A DNA stretch of 64,000 nt from Tessaracoccus sp. (GTDB lineage: Bacteria; Actinomycetota; Actinomycetes; Propionibacteriales; Propionibacteriaceae): NCBI RefSeq assembly GCF_016714275.1, contig NZ_JADJNP010000004.1:434001-498000 (forward strand). The letters run 5' to 3'. Shown here one piece after another: positions 1 through 7,600 of this stretch (its first letter is position 1; every line of letters starts with the position of its first letter). The notes beneath the pieces are model-generated. The model saw nothing but the letters and a program-made list of their open reading frames with translations. It searched no databases and was not told where the DNA came from. The translations under genes were made by a program, and so were the position numbers.

Positions 1-395
1 GCGACGTCCAGCTTGCCCAGGAAGCCCTGGGAGACCTGCGGGCCGACGTGCGAGAGATGGATGTCCTGGTAGAACGAGCGGCCCTGGTTGATGGCCGTGC
101 GCATCTCGGGGTCGGACTGATAGGGCATGCGGTACGCGACGCCGCCGGTGCGGGCGAGTGCGCCGTCGAGCTCCGGGGCGGTGGAGGCACCGGTCCAGAC
201 ACCGACCCGGAACTCCTCACCCTTGTTGTGGTGGGCGTCGATGATGGCGGCCAGCGCCTCCGGGAACTCCTTCGGGTAACCCGACCCGGTGAAGCCGGAG
301 AAACCGATGTTCCATCCGTTCTCGACGATGCTGGCTGCGTCATGAGCCGACATGACTTTCCCTCGCAACGCCTCGTTGCGAATGCGACCTGACAT
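1..395 (-). CDS. Acetyl-CoA hydrolase/transferase family protein (CoA transferase), N-terminal part
   Basis: The reading frame opens at an ATG (393-395) preceded by a strong AAGGAGGA ribosome site and runs off the left edge, so only about 131 residues are present. The protein begins MSGRIRNEALRGKV and continues with GFSGFTGSGYPKEFP and VGVWTGASTAPELDG, as in the acetyl-CoA hydrolase/transferase family (succinyl-CoA:acetate or propionyl-CoA:succinate CoA transferases). These move CoA between short-chain acids and in propionic-acid bacteria link the methylmalonyl-CoA pathway to propionate or acetate release. The catalytic glutamate lies in the missing part, so the exact substrate cannot be judged. 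It is cytoplasmic, and no co-oriented partner gene is adjacent. Confidence 0.85.
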   Translation of the reverse strand, partial: MSGRIRNEALRGKVMSAHDAASIVENGWNIGFSGFTGSGYPKEFPEALAAIIDAHHNKGEEFRVGVWTGASTAPELDGALARTGGVAYRMPYQSDPEMRTAINQGRSFYQDIHLSHVGPQVSQGFLGKLDV

Positions 396-498
396 CTGTC
401 CTCCTTGAAGATCACGGTGCTGCGCTCACCCTACCGGCTGTGTGGTGTGCGAAATGCACCGCCCCGGCAATCCGTCGGAGGCGAGGGATGGTAGTGGT

Positions 499-515
499 GG
501 CCCGGGAACCGGGCT
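499..515 (-). terminator. Short G+C-rich hairpin just after serB
   Basis: GCCCGG-GAA-CCGGGC (500-514) forms a six-base-pair stem immediately beyond the serB stop codon when read on the minus strand. No U-rich tail follows, so it may only be a weak or factor-assisted terminator. The rest of the 396-516 gap shows nothing else. Confidence 0.35.
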
Positions 516-516
516 T

Positions 517-1374
517 CTAGAACCCCGCGAAGGCGGCGACGGCGTCGAGCCGGGGGAAGCCGACGGCGACATCCGCGGCTGCGGCGGTGACAGGCTTCGC
601 GCAGTACGCGACCGAAAGGCCGGCGGCGGCGAACAGGGAGAGGTCGTTGGCGCCGTCGCCCACCGCGACGGTGAGGGCGGGGTCGACATCGGCGGCGTCA
701 GCGAAGCGCAGGAGGTCGCGGGCCTTCTGATCGCGGTCGACGACGGTGCCGATCACGTTTCCGGTCAGGCGCTCGGTGCCGTCGATGATCTCGGTTTCGA
801 GCTCGTTGGCGTTGAAGAAGTCGAGACCGAGGTCGTCGGCGAGCGGCCCGACGAGTTGGGTGAACCCGCCGCTGGTGACGCCGACCTTCGCCCCTGCGGA
901 GCGGGCGGCGGCGATGAGCTCGCGGGCGCCGGGGGAGAGGGTCATGGCGGGGCCGACCTCGTCGAGCACCGACACCGGCAGGCCGCGCAGCGTGGCAACC
1001 CGCTCGCGCAGCGAGGCCTCGAAGTCGAGTTCGCCGCGCATCGCACGCTCCGTGATCTCGGCGACAACGTCGCCGACCCCGGCGTGCGCGGCCAGGAGGT
1101 CGACGGCCTCGGTGGTGGTGAGGGTGGAGTCGACGTCCATCATCAGCAACCGCGCAGGCGTGGTCGCCAGGGGACCGGCGACCACGCCGACAGCGACCGG
1201 CCCGGCCACCGCGCGCAGCGCGTCGCGCAGGAGGGCCGGGTCGTCGTGGCTGGTCAGTACGCTGACCCGCGTCCCATACGGGGTCTCGTCCCGGGTCGTC
1301 GGCCCGCTCGGGAGGAGAGCGACGAGCGAGTCGGCGATGAGGCCGGGGCTGACGAGGGTCACGCGGATCTGCAT
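517..1374 (-). CDS. serB: Phosphoserine phosphatase SerB
   Basis: 285 residues. It removes phosphate from O-phosphoserine, the last step of serine synthesis, in the cytoplasm. The HAD motif I is DVDST at residues 80-84 (nucleophile D80, acid/base D82). The GVTSGGFTQLV segment carries the motif II serine, and GDGANDL near residue 240 is the Mg-binding motif IV. The first 75 residues form an ACT-like regulatory region, as in mycobacterial and Escherichia SerB. The ATG start at 1374 gives the normal family length. It is a single gene, separated by about 100 bases from the protease gene upstream. I see no partner serine-pathway genes nearby. Confidence 0.95.
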   Translation of the reverse strand: MQIRVTLVSPGLIADSLVALLPSGPTTRDETPYGTRVSVLTSHDDPALLRDALRAVAGPVAVGVVAGPLATTPARLLMMDVDSTLTTTEAVDLLAAHAGVGDVVAEITERAMRGELDFEASLRERVATLRGLPVSVLDEVGPAMTLSPGARELIAAARSAGAKVGVTSGGFTQLVGPLADDLGLDFFNANELETEIIDGTERLTGNVIGTVVDRDQKARDLLRFADAADVDPALTVAVGDGANDLSLFAAAGLSVAYCAKPVTAAAADVAVGFPRLDAVAAFAGF

Positions 1375-1471
1375 GCCGGCCAGGGTAGTGGTGATTGCTC
1401 CTGTATGCCGATCACCGTGGTGAGGACTGGTTCCACACGCCTGCCAGGGGGTGACCGTTCAGGGTGGGTGG

Positions 1472-2785
1472 TCAGCGGGCGGCGGCCGTGGGCGTCACCG
1501 TGACCTTCTGCTCGGCGCCGTCGCGGACCAGCGTCAGCTCCATGGCCTGACCAACGCGCCCGGCGCGCACCAGTGCCACCAACGACTCGGTGGATGTCAC
1601 GGGCTGCCCATCGACGGCGGTGATGAGGTCGCCCTCGCGGAGCCCGGCGCGCGCGGCACCGGTGTCGGCGACGACCGACGCCACGACCGCACCCTGCTGG
1701 CCGGTCTGGCCGACGTCGCGGGCCGTCACGCCCAACTGCGGGTGCTGCGCCACACCGTTGGCGATCAGCTGCTCGGCCACGTACTGCACCTGGTCGACGC
1801 CGATCGCGAAGCCGATGCCGATGTTGCCCGCCTGTCCTTCGCCGGAGGAGAGGGACGCGATCGAGCTCGTGATGCCGACGAGTTCACCGGCAGTGTTGAC
1901 CAGCGCGCCGCCCGAGTTGCCGGGGTTGATGGCCGCGTTGGTCTGGATGGCGGCCGTCACGACGACGTCGGAGCCCTGCGACATGTTCCTGCCGCCGGTG
2001 ACGGCCTGCGTCGTCACCGGGCGGTTGAGCGCGGAGACGATGCCGGTCGTCACGGTGTCGGCGAGGCCCAGAGGGTTGCCGATGGCCATGACCGGGTCGC
2101 CGACCTTCAGCGCCTTCGCGTCGCCGAAGTTCATCGTGGCGAGGTCCGACGGCGGGTTGGTCAGCTTGATCACGGCGAGGTCTGTCGACGGGTCGGTGCC
2201 GACCACCGTCGCGGTGTAGGACACGTTGCCCAGCAGGACGGTCAGCTGCGCGTTGCCGCTGCCCGAGACCACGTGGTTGTTGGTCACGATGTGCCCTGCG
2301 GTGTCGATCACCACGCCGGATCCCTGCGAGGCGCCGCTCTGTCCGACGACGTCGATGGCCACGACGGCCTTCGACGCCGCGGCCGCCACAGCGGTCCAGT
2401 TCGGGTTGCTCGGGTCGGCCTGGACGACCTGGGTCGCGTTGCCGCTGGTGATCGCGGGCGTGCCGCCGGTCGCGAGTTGGGACGCGGCGAACCCGGCTCC
2501 GCCTCCGACGCCCGCGGCCAGGACCGCGACGGCCAGCGCGCCGGCGAGGCGGGAGCGACCCTTGGTCCGAGGTGGGGTTGTCGTCGTCGTGGGGGCGCCG
2601 AATGGGCTCGGCGGCGGGTAGGGGGCGCTCGACGGCGCTCCCGACGGCGGGGCGTAGGCGCCGGTCGGCTGGGCCGGCGGCTGAGAGGCGGCAGGCTGGA
2701 GGGGGACCGTCGGCTCGTCGGGCGGCGTGTCCGCGTGGTTCCAGCCCTCGCGGCTCCACGGATGCGGGTTGTTATCGGTGCTCAT
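1472..2785 (-). CDS. HtrA/DegP-type membrane-anchored serine protease with PDZ domain
   Basis: 437 residues. A proline- and glutamine-rich cytoplasmic tail (about 1-75) is followed by one membrane segment (about 80-102, AGALAVAVLAAGVGGGAGFA), so the protease lies outside the membrane. The trypsin-like domain shows the catalytic triad: His in TNNHVV (about 171), Asp in STDLAVIKL (about 202) and Ser in NPGNSGGAL (about 291). One PDZ domain follows (QLGVTARDV to AGLREGDLITAVDGQPV). Such proteins degrade misfolded envelope proteins or act in stress sensing. The layout matches mycobacterial PepD/HtrA, and I cannot tell which paralogue this is. The 87-base gap upstream separates it from the methyltransferase gene. 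Confidence 0.93.
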   Translation of the reverse strand: MSTDNNPHPWSREGWNHADTPPDEPTVPLQPAASQPPAQPTGAYAPPSGAPSSAPYPPPSPFGAPTTTTTPPRTKGRSRLAGALAVAVLAAGVGGGAGFAASQLATGGTPAITSGNATQVVQADPSNPNWTAVAAAASKAVVAIDVVGQSGASQGSGVVIDTAGHIVTNNHVVSGSGNAQLTVLLGNVSYTATVVGTDPSTDLAVIKLTNPPSDLATMNFGDAKALKVGDPVMAIGNPLGLADTVTTGIVSALNRPVTTQAVTGGRNMSQGSDVVVTAAIQTNAAINPGNSGGALVNTAGELVGITSSIASLSSGEGQAGNIGIGFAIGVDQVQYVAEQLIANGVAQHPQLGVTARDVGQTGQQGAVVASVVADTGAARAGLREGDLITAVDGQPVTSTESLVALVRAGRVGQAMELTLVRDGAEQKVTVTPTAAAR

Positions 2786-2872
2786 CAGGGTCTCCTCGTT
2801 AGGTATGTTCCCATGGAATCGCCGATTCCTGTGTGGTTCCTGTGAGCCGGCTTTCGGTGCCCTACGAGTCGA

Positions 2873-3865
2873 TCAGCGGGCGGTCGTGACCGTGACGGTG
2901 TAGTGGGGATCCTGGGCGGCGACCTGTGTGCGGCCTAGCCGAACGTTCAGTTCCTTGCGGTAGGGCAGGTGCGAGTTGAACACGCACCAGAGCTGGCCAC
3001 CCGGGCGGAGGACGCGGGCGGCGTCGTCGAACATGGCGAGGGTGTCGGAGGTGTCCTTCGCCACGCCCTGATGGAAGGGCGGGTTGGTGACGATCGCGTC
3101 GAAGGAGGCGTCGTCGTAGCCCGCGAGGCCGTCCCCCCAGGTGGCGTCGACCTCAAGCCCGTTGACCTCCGCGGCGACGGCGGTTCCTGCGACGGCCGAC
3201 CAGCTGACGTCGCGCGCCGACACCCGCATCCCGTGCGTGGCAAGGCGCATGGAGAGGGTGCCGTTGCCGCAGCCGAAGTCGAGCACCTCGTCGGCCTCGA
3301 GCCCAGGCATGCGGCCGCCGCCGGCGAGCGCCATCATCAACAGGCGGCTGCCCGGGTCGATCTTTGTACCGCCGAACGTGGTGCCGTGCGCCGCGACGGC
3401 GAAGCCGAAGTCGTCGTGCATGCGGACCTTCGGCCAGTCGGTCTCCAGACCCTCGGGCCCCCAGGCGCGCAGCACGCGCGCCTTCGCGCGTCCCAGCGAT
3501 GCAGACACAGCCGCGAAGTGCTTGTTCAGCACCTGGTTCATCGTGTGGTTCAGGTGCTTGATCTTCGCGCCGCCGACGAAAGTGACGTCCTGCGCGCCCT
3601 GCACCACCGCCGCCTGCTCGTCCAGCGCAGCCAGCGACTTCGGGAGGCGGGCGAGCGCGAGGTCGACGTCGGCGAGGTCGTTCGGGTGCTCGACAAGCAG
3701 CGCAGGATCCACGAGGGCGGCGTCGCGCCAGTCGTCGCAGAAGACGCGCACGTCGTCGGTGAGGGTGAGGGCATCGCCGACGAGCGCCGGCGCATCGAGC
3801 ACGGCCACAGCCTTCGCCTCCCTCGGGGCCTCGTCCCAGATCAGGTCGTCTACTGCGTCGCGCAT
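2873..3865 (-). CDS. RsmC/RlmG-like class I methyltransferase
   Basis: 330 residues. The C-terminal half is a class I SAM-dependent methyltransferase: VLDFGCGNGTLSMRLA is the SAM-binding motif I and IVTNPPFHQG is the NPPF motif of amino-group N-methyltransferases acting on guanine or adenine. A diverged N-terminal half precedes it, as in RsmC and RlmG, which make m2G in 16S or 23S rRNA. The rRNA position cannot be assigned from sequence. The ATG at 3865 gives the usual two-domain length. The gene is divergent from cobU, with a 144-base gap that holds an interspersed repeat. Confidence 0.85.
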   Translation of the reverse strand: MRDAVDDLIWDEAPREAKAVAVLDAPALVGDALTLTDDVRVFCDDWRDAALVDPALLVEHPNDLADVDLALARLPKSLAALDEQAAVVQGAQDVTFVGGAKIKHLNHTMNQVLNKHFAAVSASLGRAKARVLRAWGPEGLETDWPKVRMHDDFGFAVAAHGTTFGGTKIDPGSRLLMMALAGGGRMPGLEADEVLDFGCGNGTLSMRLATHGMRVSARDVSWSAVAGTAVAAEVNGLEVDATWGDGLAGYDDASFDAIVTNPPFHQGVAKDTSDTLAMFDDAARVLRPGGQLWCVFNSHLPYRKELNVRLGRTQVAAQDPHYTVTVTTAR

Positions 3866-3953
3866 GGGTCCGATCCTATGGGAACCGTCGGACGTCGAGC
3901 GGCCGAGCCTCGGCGTGCAGGGGTGTTCCCTGCCAATTGCAGGCGGGGCGCGG

Positions 3954-3998
3954 CCTGACGCCGCGTCCTATCCGCACCTGTAGATGCGACAGGCCGCT
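3954..3998. repeat. Interspersed 45-base repeat, copy 1
   Basis: Starts CCTGACGCCGCGTCCT and contains ACCTGTAGATGCGAC. A second copy (56313-56358) differs at five positions and one insertion over about 46 bases. This copy ends 11 bases before the cobU start codon. Its origin and function are unknown. Confidence 0.7.
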
Positions 3999-4009
3999 AG
4001 GTTGGGGCC

Positions 4010-4639
4010 GTGGAGTTCTCCGTGACCATCGACGACGGCGACGGCGACGCGCTCGCCCTGCTTGACCGGATCGCGGAGCGTGCTTCCGTGCGGCCGCTCG
4101 TGCACGGGCCGGGTACCGCGCTGGTGCTCGGCGGCGCGCGGTCGGGGAAGTCGACGTGGGCCGAGCAGCAGCTCGCCGGGTGCGAGGACGTCGAGTACGT
4201 CGCGACGTCGATCGTCGACCCGGACGACGCCGAGTGGGTCGAGCGCGTGGCTTTGCATCGCGCCCGGCGGCCGGCCAGTTGGCGCACGACGGAGACGGTC
4301 GAGCTGCCCGAGGTGCTCGGCGCCGCAGACGAGGCCCCCGTGCTGGTCGACTGCCTGGCGGTCTGGCTGGACCGGGTGCTGTTCGAGTCCGGGGCGTGGG
4401 ACGACGCCGAAGGATGGCGCGATGTTGTGGAGGAGCGCGTTTCCTCCCTTGTCGGGGCGCTGTCGATCACCCCGCGCGATGTGATCCTTGTCAGCAACGA
4501 GGTCGGCCAGGGCGTCGTGCCCGCCACGGCGTCGGGGCGGTTGTACCGGGACGAGCTGGGTCGGCTGAACACCCGTGTCGCCGCCGCGGTGGACGAGGTG
4601 TGGTTCTGCACCGCGGGTGTCGCGAGGCGGTTGAGGTGA
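4010..4639 (+). CDS. cobU: Adenosylcobinamide kinase/adenosylcobinamide-phosphate guanylyltransferase CobU
   Basis: 209 residues from a GTG start. CobU phosphorylates adenosylcobinamide and then loads GMP to give adenosylcobinamide-GDP, the substrate of CobS. The P-loop LGGARSGKSTWAE and the VEYVATSIVDPDD segment are typical. The DCLAVWLDRVLF and VSNEVGQGVVP segments are the later CobU signatures. About 35 residues precede the P-loop, more than usual. A second in-frame GTG at 4100 would give a protein of normal length, so the true start is uncertain. The stop overlaps the cobS GTG by four bases (GTGA), indicating translational coupling. I found no cobalamin riboswitch in the 144 bases upstream. 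Confidence 0.9.
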   Translation: MEFSVTIDDGDGDALALLDRIAERASVRPLVHGPGTALVLGGARSGKSTWAEQQLAGCEDVEYVATSIVDPDDAEWVERVALHRARRPASWRTTETVELPEVLGAADEAPVLVDCLAVWLDRVLFESGAWDDAEGWRDVVEERVSSLVGALSITPRDVILVSNEVGQGVVPATASGRLYRDELGRLNTRVAAAVDEVWFCTAGVARRLR

Positions 4640-5397
4640 GGTCGCTGCACGCCGCCGTCGGGTTGTTCACCGTCTTCAAGGTGCCGTCATTCGACGTTGA
4701 TCGAACGATGGCGGCCCGGGCCATGCGCGCCCTCCCGTGGGTCGGCCTGCTGCTCGGGGTGATCGCAGGCGTGTTCGCGCAGACGATCGGTGGTCTGGTC
4801 GGTCCTGCGTTGGCCTTGGCGATCATCACGGGCGCGACGGGAGGGCTGCACCTCGACGGCCTGGCGGACACCGCCGACGGCCTCGGCTCGCGAAAGCCAG
4901 CCGACGAGGCGCTGGTGATCATGAAGCGCTCCGACATCGGCCCGATGGGCGTGATCGTCCTCGTCCTCGTGCTCCTGATCGACCTCGCTGCCCTTGTCAG
5001 CTTCGCGGGCGCGCTCGTCATTCCCGCGCTGGCCGGGGCCCTTGCTGCCGGTCGTGCAGCGGTGCAGGTGGCCAGTGTCCGTCCCGGCACGGCGCGCCCC
5101 GGAGGGTTCGGCGCGTTGTTCGCGGGAGTCACGCGGGGTTGGGAGGCCGCGGTCAACTGCGCGTTGTTGGCGGCGGTCGTGCTCGCGATGGCCTGGTGGG
5201 TCGCCGGGTTGTGGGGCGTCGTCACGCTTGCCGTCGGCCTCGCGGCCGGCGCCTTCGCTGCCTTCGTCTGGGGCTCGCGGCTGGTCCGTCAGTTCGGCGG
5301 ATGGACCGGCGACACGTTCGGCTCGCTCATCGAGGTGACCCAGTGTGCGGTCCTCGTCGGCTCGATCGTTGCCGCGAGCTGGCTCGTCCTGGTCTGA
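4636..5397 (+). CDS. cobS: Adenosylcobinamide-GDP ribazoletransferase CobS
   Basis: 253 residues. It joins adenosylcobinamide-GDP to alpha-ribazole (or its phosphate) to complete cobalamin in the membrane. The family signatures ATGGLHLDGLADTADGLG and MKRSDIGPMGVIV (Asp-rich metal/nucleotide sites) are present, followed by several hydrophobic helices. The GTG at 4636 overlaps the cobU stop. Cobalamin supports methylmalonyl-CoA mutase in propionic-acid bacteria, which fits the CoA transferase at the left edge. cobT and the early pathway genes are not in this window. The gene ends one base short of the convergent phosphoesterase gene. Confidence 0.93.
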   Translation: MRSLHAAVGLFTVFKVPSFDVDRTMAARAMRALPWVGLLLGVIAGVFAQTIGGLVGPALALAIITGATGGLHLDGLADTADGLGSRKPADEALVIMKRSDIGPMGVIVLVLVLLIDLAALVSFAGALVIPALAGALAAGRAAVQVASVRPGTARPGGFGALFAGVTRGWEAAVNCALLAAVVLAMAWWVAGLWGVVTLAVGLAAGAFAAFVWGSRLVRQFGGWTGDTFGSLIEVTQCAVLVGSIVAASWLVLV

Positions 5398-5398
5398 G

Positions 5399-6007
5399 TC
5401 AGGCCAGCCGGAACCGGCTGACCTCGGTGAGCGGGCCGAGGATGTCCGCGGTGTTGTACCTGGCGAGGACCAGTTCCGTCACGTCGACGTCGATGGGCGG
5501 CGCCGACCACCCGGCCATGCGGGCCTCGACCTCCTTCAGCGCGACCTCGGCGCCGTACAGCCCGACGGTCACGTGTGGCACGAAGATGTCGGCGCCGCTG
5601 GGACGGTACGCGGTAAGGGCCTCGTGCAGGGGGAGCAGGTAGTCGATTCCGACGACGGAGAGGTGCGGCGATGTCGTGAACGTGTCCCAGCCGTCGATCC
5701 GCAACGTGAAAGGTGAGGGGCCCAGGGCGTCGAGGCGGCGCAGATCGGCGGCCCGCTCGTCGTCGCCGTAGAGGAGATCCGCGGGAGTGGCGCCGTGCTC
5801 GGGAGCGAGCCCACAGAACGCGACCGTCACGTGCGGCCGCCGGTCGTAGCGCGGGTAGAGCAGCCCGCCGAGGCGCGCCCGAGCCTCGGCAACCGCTTCT
5901 CGGACCGCGGGGACGTCGACATCGATCACCCAGACCAGCGCGTGCCGACACCCGCCGTGCCACTCGGCGAAGTCCCGATCCTCGATCGGAGTGGTGACCG
6001 CGGCCAC
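5399..6007 (-). CDS. 2H phosphoesterase (2'-5' RNA ligase/LigT-like family)
   Basis: 202 residues with two HxT motifs in the expected spacing: PHVTVAFCG in the first half and PHVTVGLYG in the second. These two histidine-threonine pairs form the active site of 2H phosphoesterases, which open 2',3'-cyclic phosphates or join RNA ends. The substrate is not predictable. It converges on cobS with no gap, so there is no room for a separate terminator. The ATG at 6007 gives a complete domain. The siderophore-interacting gene lies 33 bases upstream on the same strand, and the two could share a transcript, though no functional link is evident. Confidence 0.8.
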   Translation of the reverse strand: MAAVTTPIEDRDFAEWHGGCRHALVWVIDVDVPAVREAVAEARARLGGLLYPRYDRRPHVTVAFCGLAPEHGATPADLLYGDDERAADLRRLDALGPSPFTLRIDGWDTFTTSPHLSVVGIDYLLPLHEALTAYRPSGADIFVPHVTVGLYGAEVALKEVEARMAGWSAPPIDVDVTELVLARYNTADILGPLTEVSRFRLA

Positions 6008-6039
6008 GATGGCTGCCCTCCTCCTAGTGGCCTATCGGG

Positions 6040-6870
6040 TCACTGCTCGACCGCGGCCGACTCCTCGGCGTCCATCTGGGCGACGAAGTCGTGCTTGCTC
6101 GACTGCCAGCCGTCCTCCGTCATGCCCGTGCGCCAGTAACCGGAGATCGAGACGTCCGCGCGATTCACGCGTCGCTCGACGAACAGGTACCGGCGGATGT
6201 CCTTGACCATCTCGGCGACGCCGTGGACGAACCAGCCGACCTTGCCCTCCGGAACCTCCGCCGCGCGCACCGCCTCACTCACGCGAAGGCCGTAGGGGGC
6301 GCCGTCGCGGGGAACCCATACGACGTCGATGCCGGGGCCGGTGGGGACGTCGAAGGTGGCGTCGAGGGTCGCGACCTCGATCAGTGCCTGCGCAGTCGCG
6401 CCGTCGGGGAGCGCGTCGAGGGCTGCGGCGATCGCGGGCGCTGCGGCTTCGTCGCCGGCGAGCACGAAGTGGGTGTAGTCCTGGATGGGGTGCCAGGCGC
6501 CGCCGGGGCCGAAGAACCCGATCTCGTCACCGGGCTGGGCCTTCGCAGCCCAAGGCCCGGCGAGGCCCTCGTCGCCGTGGAGGACGAAGTCGAGTTCGAG
6601 CGTGCCGGTCACGGGGTCGTTGCGGCGAAGCGAGTAGGTCCGCGTGACCGGCGCCTGGTGGGGCGAGTTCGCGCGGATCTCCTCAGGGTCGAACGGCCAG
6701 GTGTAGTCGGCGTCCTTGGGTGGGAAGAGGAGCTTGACGTAGTGGTCGGTGTGCGGGAGCTCGGCCCCGACGAGCTCGGGGCAGGACAGCGTGATCCTCA
6801 CCATGTCGGGGGAAAGGCGCTCGGTCGCGGTGACGGTCCCGCGGCGGACGGTTCGTCGCTTGTCGGCCAT
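6040..6870 (-). CDS. Siderophore-interacting protein (FAD/NAD(P)H ferric-siderophore reductase)
   Basis: 276 residues. The N-terminal flavin-binding barrel carries the FAD motif RTYSLRR and the VLHGDEGLAGPWAAKAQPGD region. The C-terminal half has the SIP/ViuB-type NAD(P)H lobe (FVLAGDEAAAPAIAAALDAL, ending GYWRTGMTEDGW). These cytoplasmic enzymes reduce ferric siderophores to release iron. I chose the ATG at 6870 (MADKRRTV), preceded by AAGGGG. The upstream ATG at 6906 would lie inside the iron-box-like operator at 6894-6912. The operator suggests repression by a DtxR/IdeR-type regulator when iron is plentiful. No siderophore uptake genes are adjacent. Confidence 0.9.
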   Translation of the reverse strand: MADKRRTVRRGTVTATERLSPDMVRITLSCPELVGAELPHTDHYVKLLFPPKDADYTWPFDPEEIRANSPHQAPVTRTYSLRRNDPVTGTLELDFVLHGDEGLAGPWAAKAQPGDEIGFFGPGGAWHPIQDYTHFVLAGDEAAAPAIAAALDALPDGATAQALIEVATLDATFDVPTGPGIDVVWVPRDGAPYGLRVSEAVRAAEVPEGKVGWFVHGVAEMVKDIRRYLFVERRVNRADVSISGYWRTGMTEDGWQSSKHDFVAQMDAEESAAVEQ

Positions 6871-6893
6871 GGAAGGGCCCCTTTCGAAGGAAA

Positions 6894-6912
6894 TTAGGCA
6901 ACCCAAACCTAG
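6894..6912 (-). promoter_or_regulatory. DtxR/IdeR-like iron box upstream of the siderophore-interacting gene
   Basis: TTAGGCAACCCAAACCTAG matches 15 of 19 positions of the DtxR consensus as I recall it (TWAGGTWAGSCTWACCTWA). It sits 24 bases upstream of the chosen start, in the 43-base gap behind the HAD gene, where a repressor could block transcription. Function is inferred from the match and the gene context. Confidence 0.65.
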
Positions 6913-6913
6913 C

Positions 6914-7513
6914 CTATTGAAGCAAGCCGAGTGCTCCGAGTTCGGCGCGTAGCTGCTCGGCGGAGCGGAACAGGATCCCCGTCATGCCGACGGCCTCGGC
7001 CCCGGCGACGTTGGTAGGGGAGTCGTCGATGAAGACGGCCTCCGCTGGGGTCACTCCCATGCGTGCGCAGGCGAGGAGGAAGATCTCGGGGGTCGGCTTT
7101 GTGATGCCCTCGCGCCCGGAGACGACGATCTCTGAAAACCGGCCGAGGACATCGTGCATCTCGAGCGCCACCTGGAACGTGTCGGCGGCCCAGTTCGTGA
7201 GCGCGCCGAGCTTGACGCCGGCGGTCTGGAGGTCGTCGATGATCTCGACGGTGCCGGGTACGAGCTCGGTGATGGTGGTGTCGAAGTGCTCGACATAGGC
7301 GCGGATGCCGGCTGCGTCGTCGGGGAGCGCGGCGGCGAGCTCCTCGGTGGCCTCGGCGGCGGATTGCAGTGCGTCGTTGGCGTGGTTCCACTCCGCGAAC
7401 CCGATCCGCTCCATGAACGCCTCGACCTCGTCCTCCGGCATCGCCCGCGCGAACGCGCGCTGCGGGTGCCAGTTGATGATGACCTGCCCGATGTCGAAGA
7501 TCACGGTGTTCAT
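6914..7513 (-). CDS. HAD-superfamily hydrolase (YihX-like phosphatase)
   Basis: 199 residues. The protein opens MNTVIFDIGQVIINW: the nucleophile Asp is present, but the second motif I residue usually Asp is Gly, as in YihX-type sugar-phosphate phosphatases (FDLGNVI). Motif II is ALTNW, motif III is GITKPTPEIF with the lysine, and motif IV is FIDDSPTNV. A helical cap lies between motifs I and II. The likely activity is a small-molecule phosphatase; the substrate is unknown. The ATG at 7513 gives the full domain. The siderophore-interacting gene starts 44 bases beyond the stop. Confidence 0.85.
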   Translation of the reverse strand: MNTVIFDIGQVIINWHPQRAFARAMPEDEVEAFMERIGFAEWNHANDALQSAAEATEELAAALPDDAAGIRAYVEHFDTTITELVPGTVEIIDDLQTAGVKLGALTNWAADTFQVALEMHDVLGRFSEIVVSGREGITKPTPEIFLLACARMGVTPAEAVFIDDSPTNVAGAEAVGMTGILFRSAEQLRAELGALGLLQ

Positions 7514-7530
7514 CGGCTCATTCTGCCGGG

Positions 7531-7597
7531 CTACTCGGCGACCCGAACGAATTCGACGCTAACTGGGTCTTTCGGGAGGGAACCCTCCCGGGAGGCC
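7531..7597. repeat. Palindrome-bearing repeat, copy A (3' side of the DUF559 gene)
   Basis: Begins CTACTCGGCGACCCGAACG and contains GTCTTT followed by the hairpin CGGGAGGG-AA-CCCTCCCG (7573-7590). A second copy lies at 8611-8678, so the two bracket the DUF559 gene. This copy lies directly beyond the DUF559 stop codon and could terminate its transcript. See findings for the paired base changes in the stem. Confidence 0.7.
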
Positions 7598-7600
7598 GCT

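Noticed and set aside
3866..4009. Cobalamin riboswitch upstream of cobU
   Set aside because: The gap is only 144 bases and I could not find the conserved B12-box or core elements.
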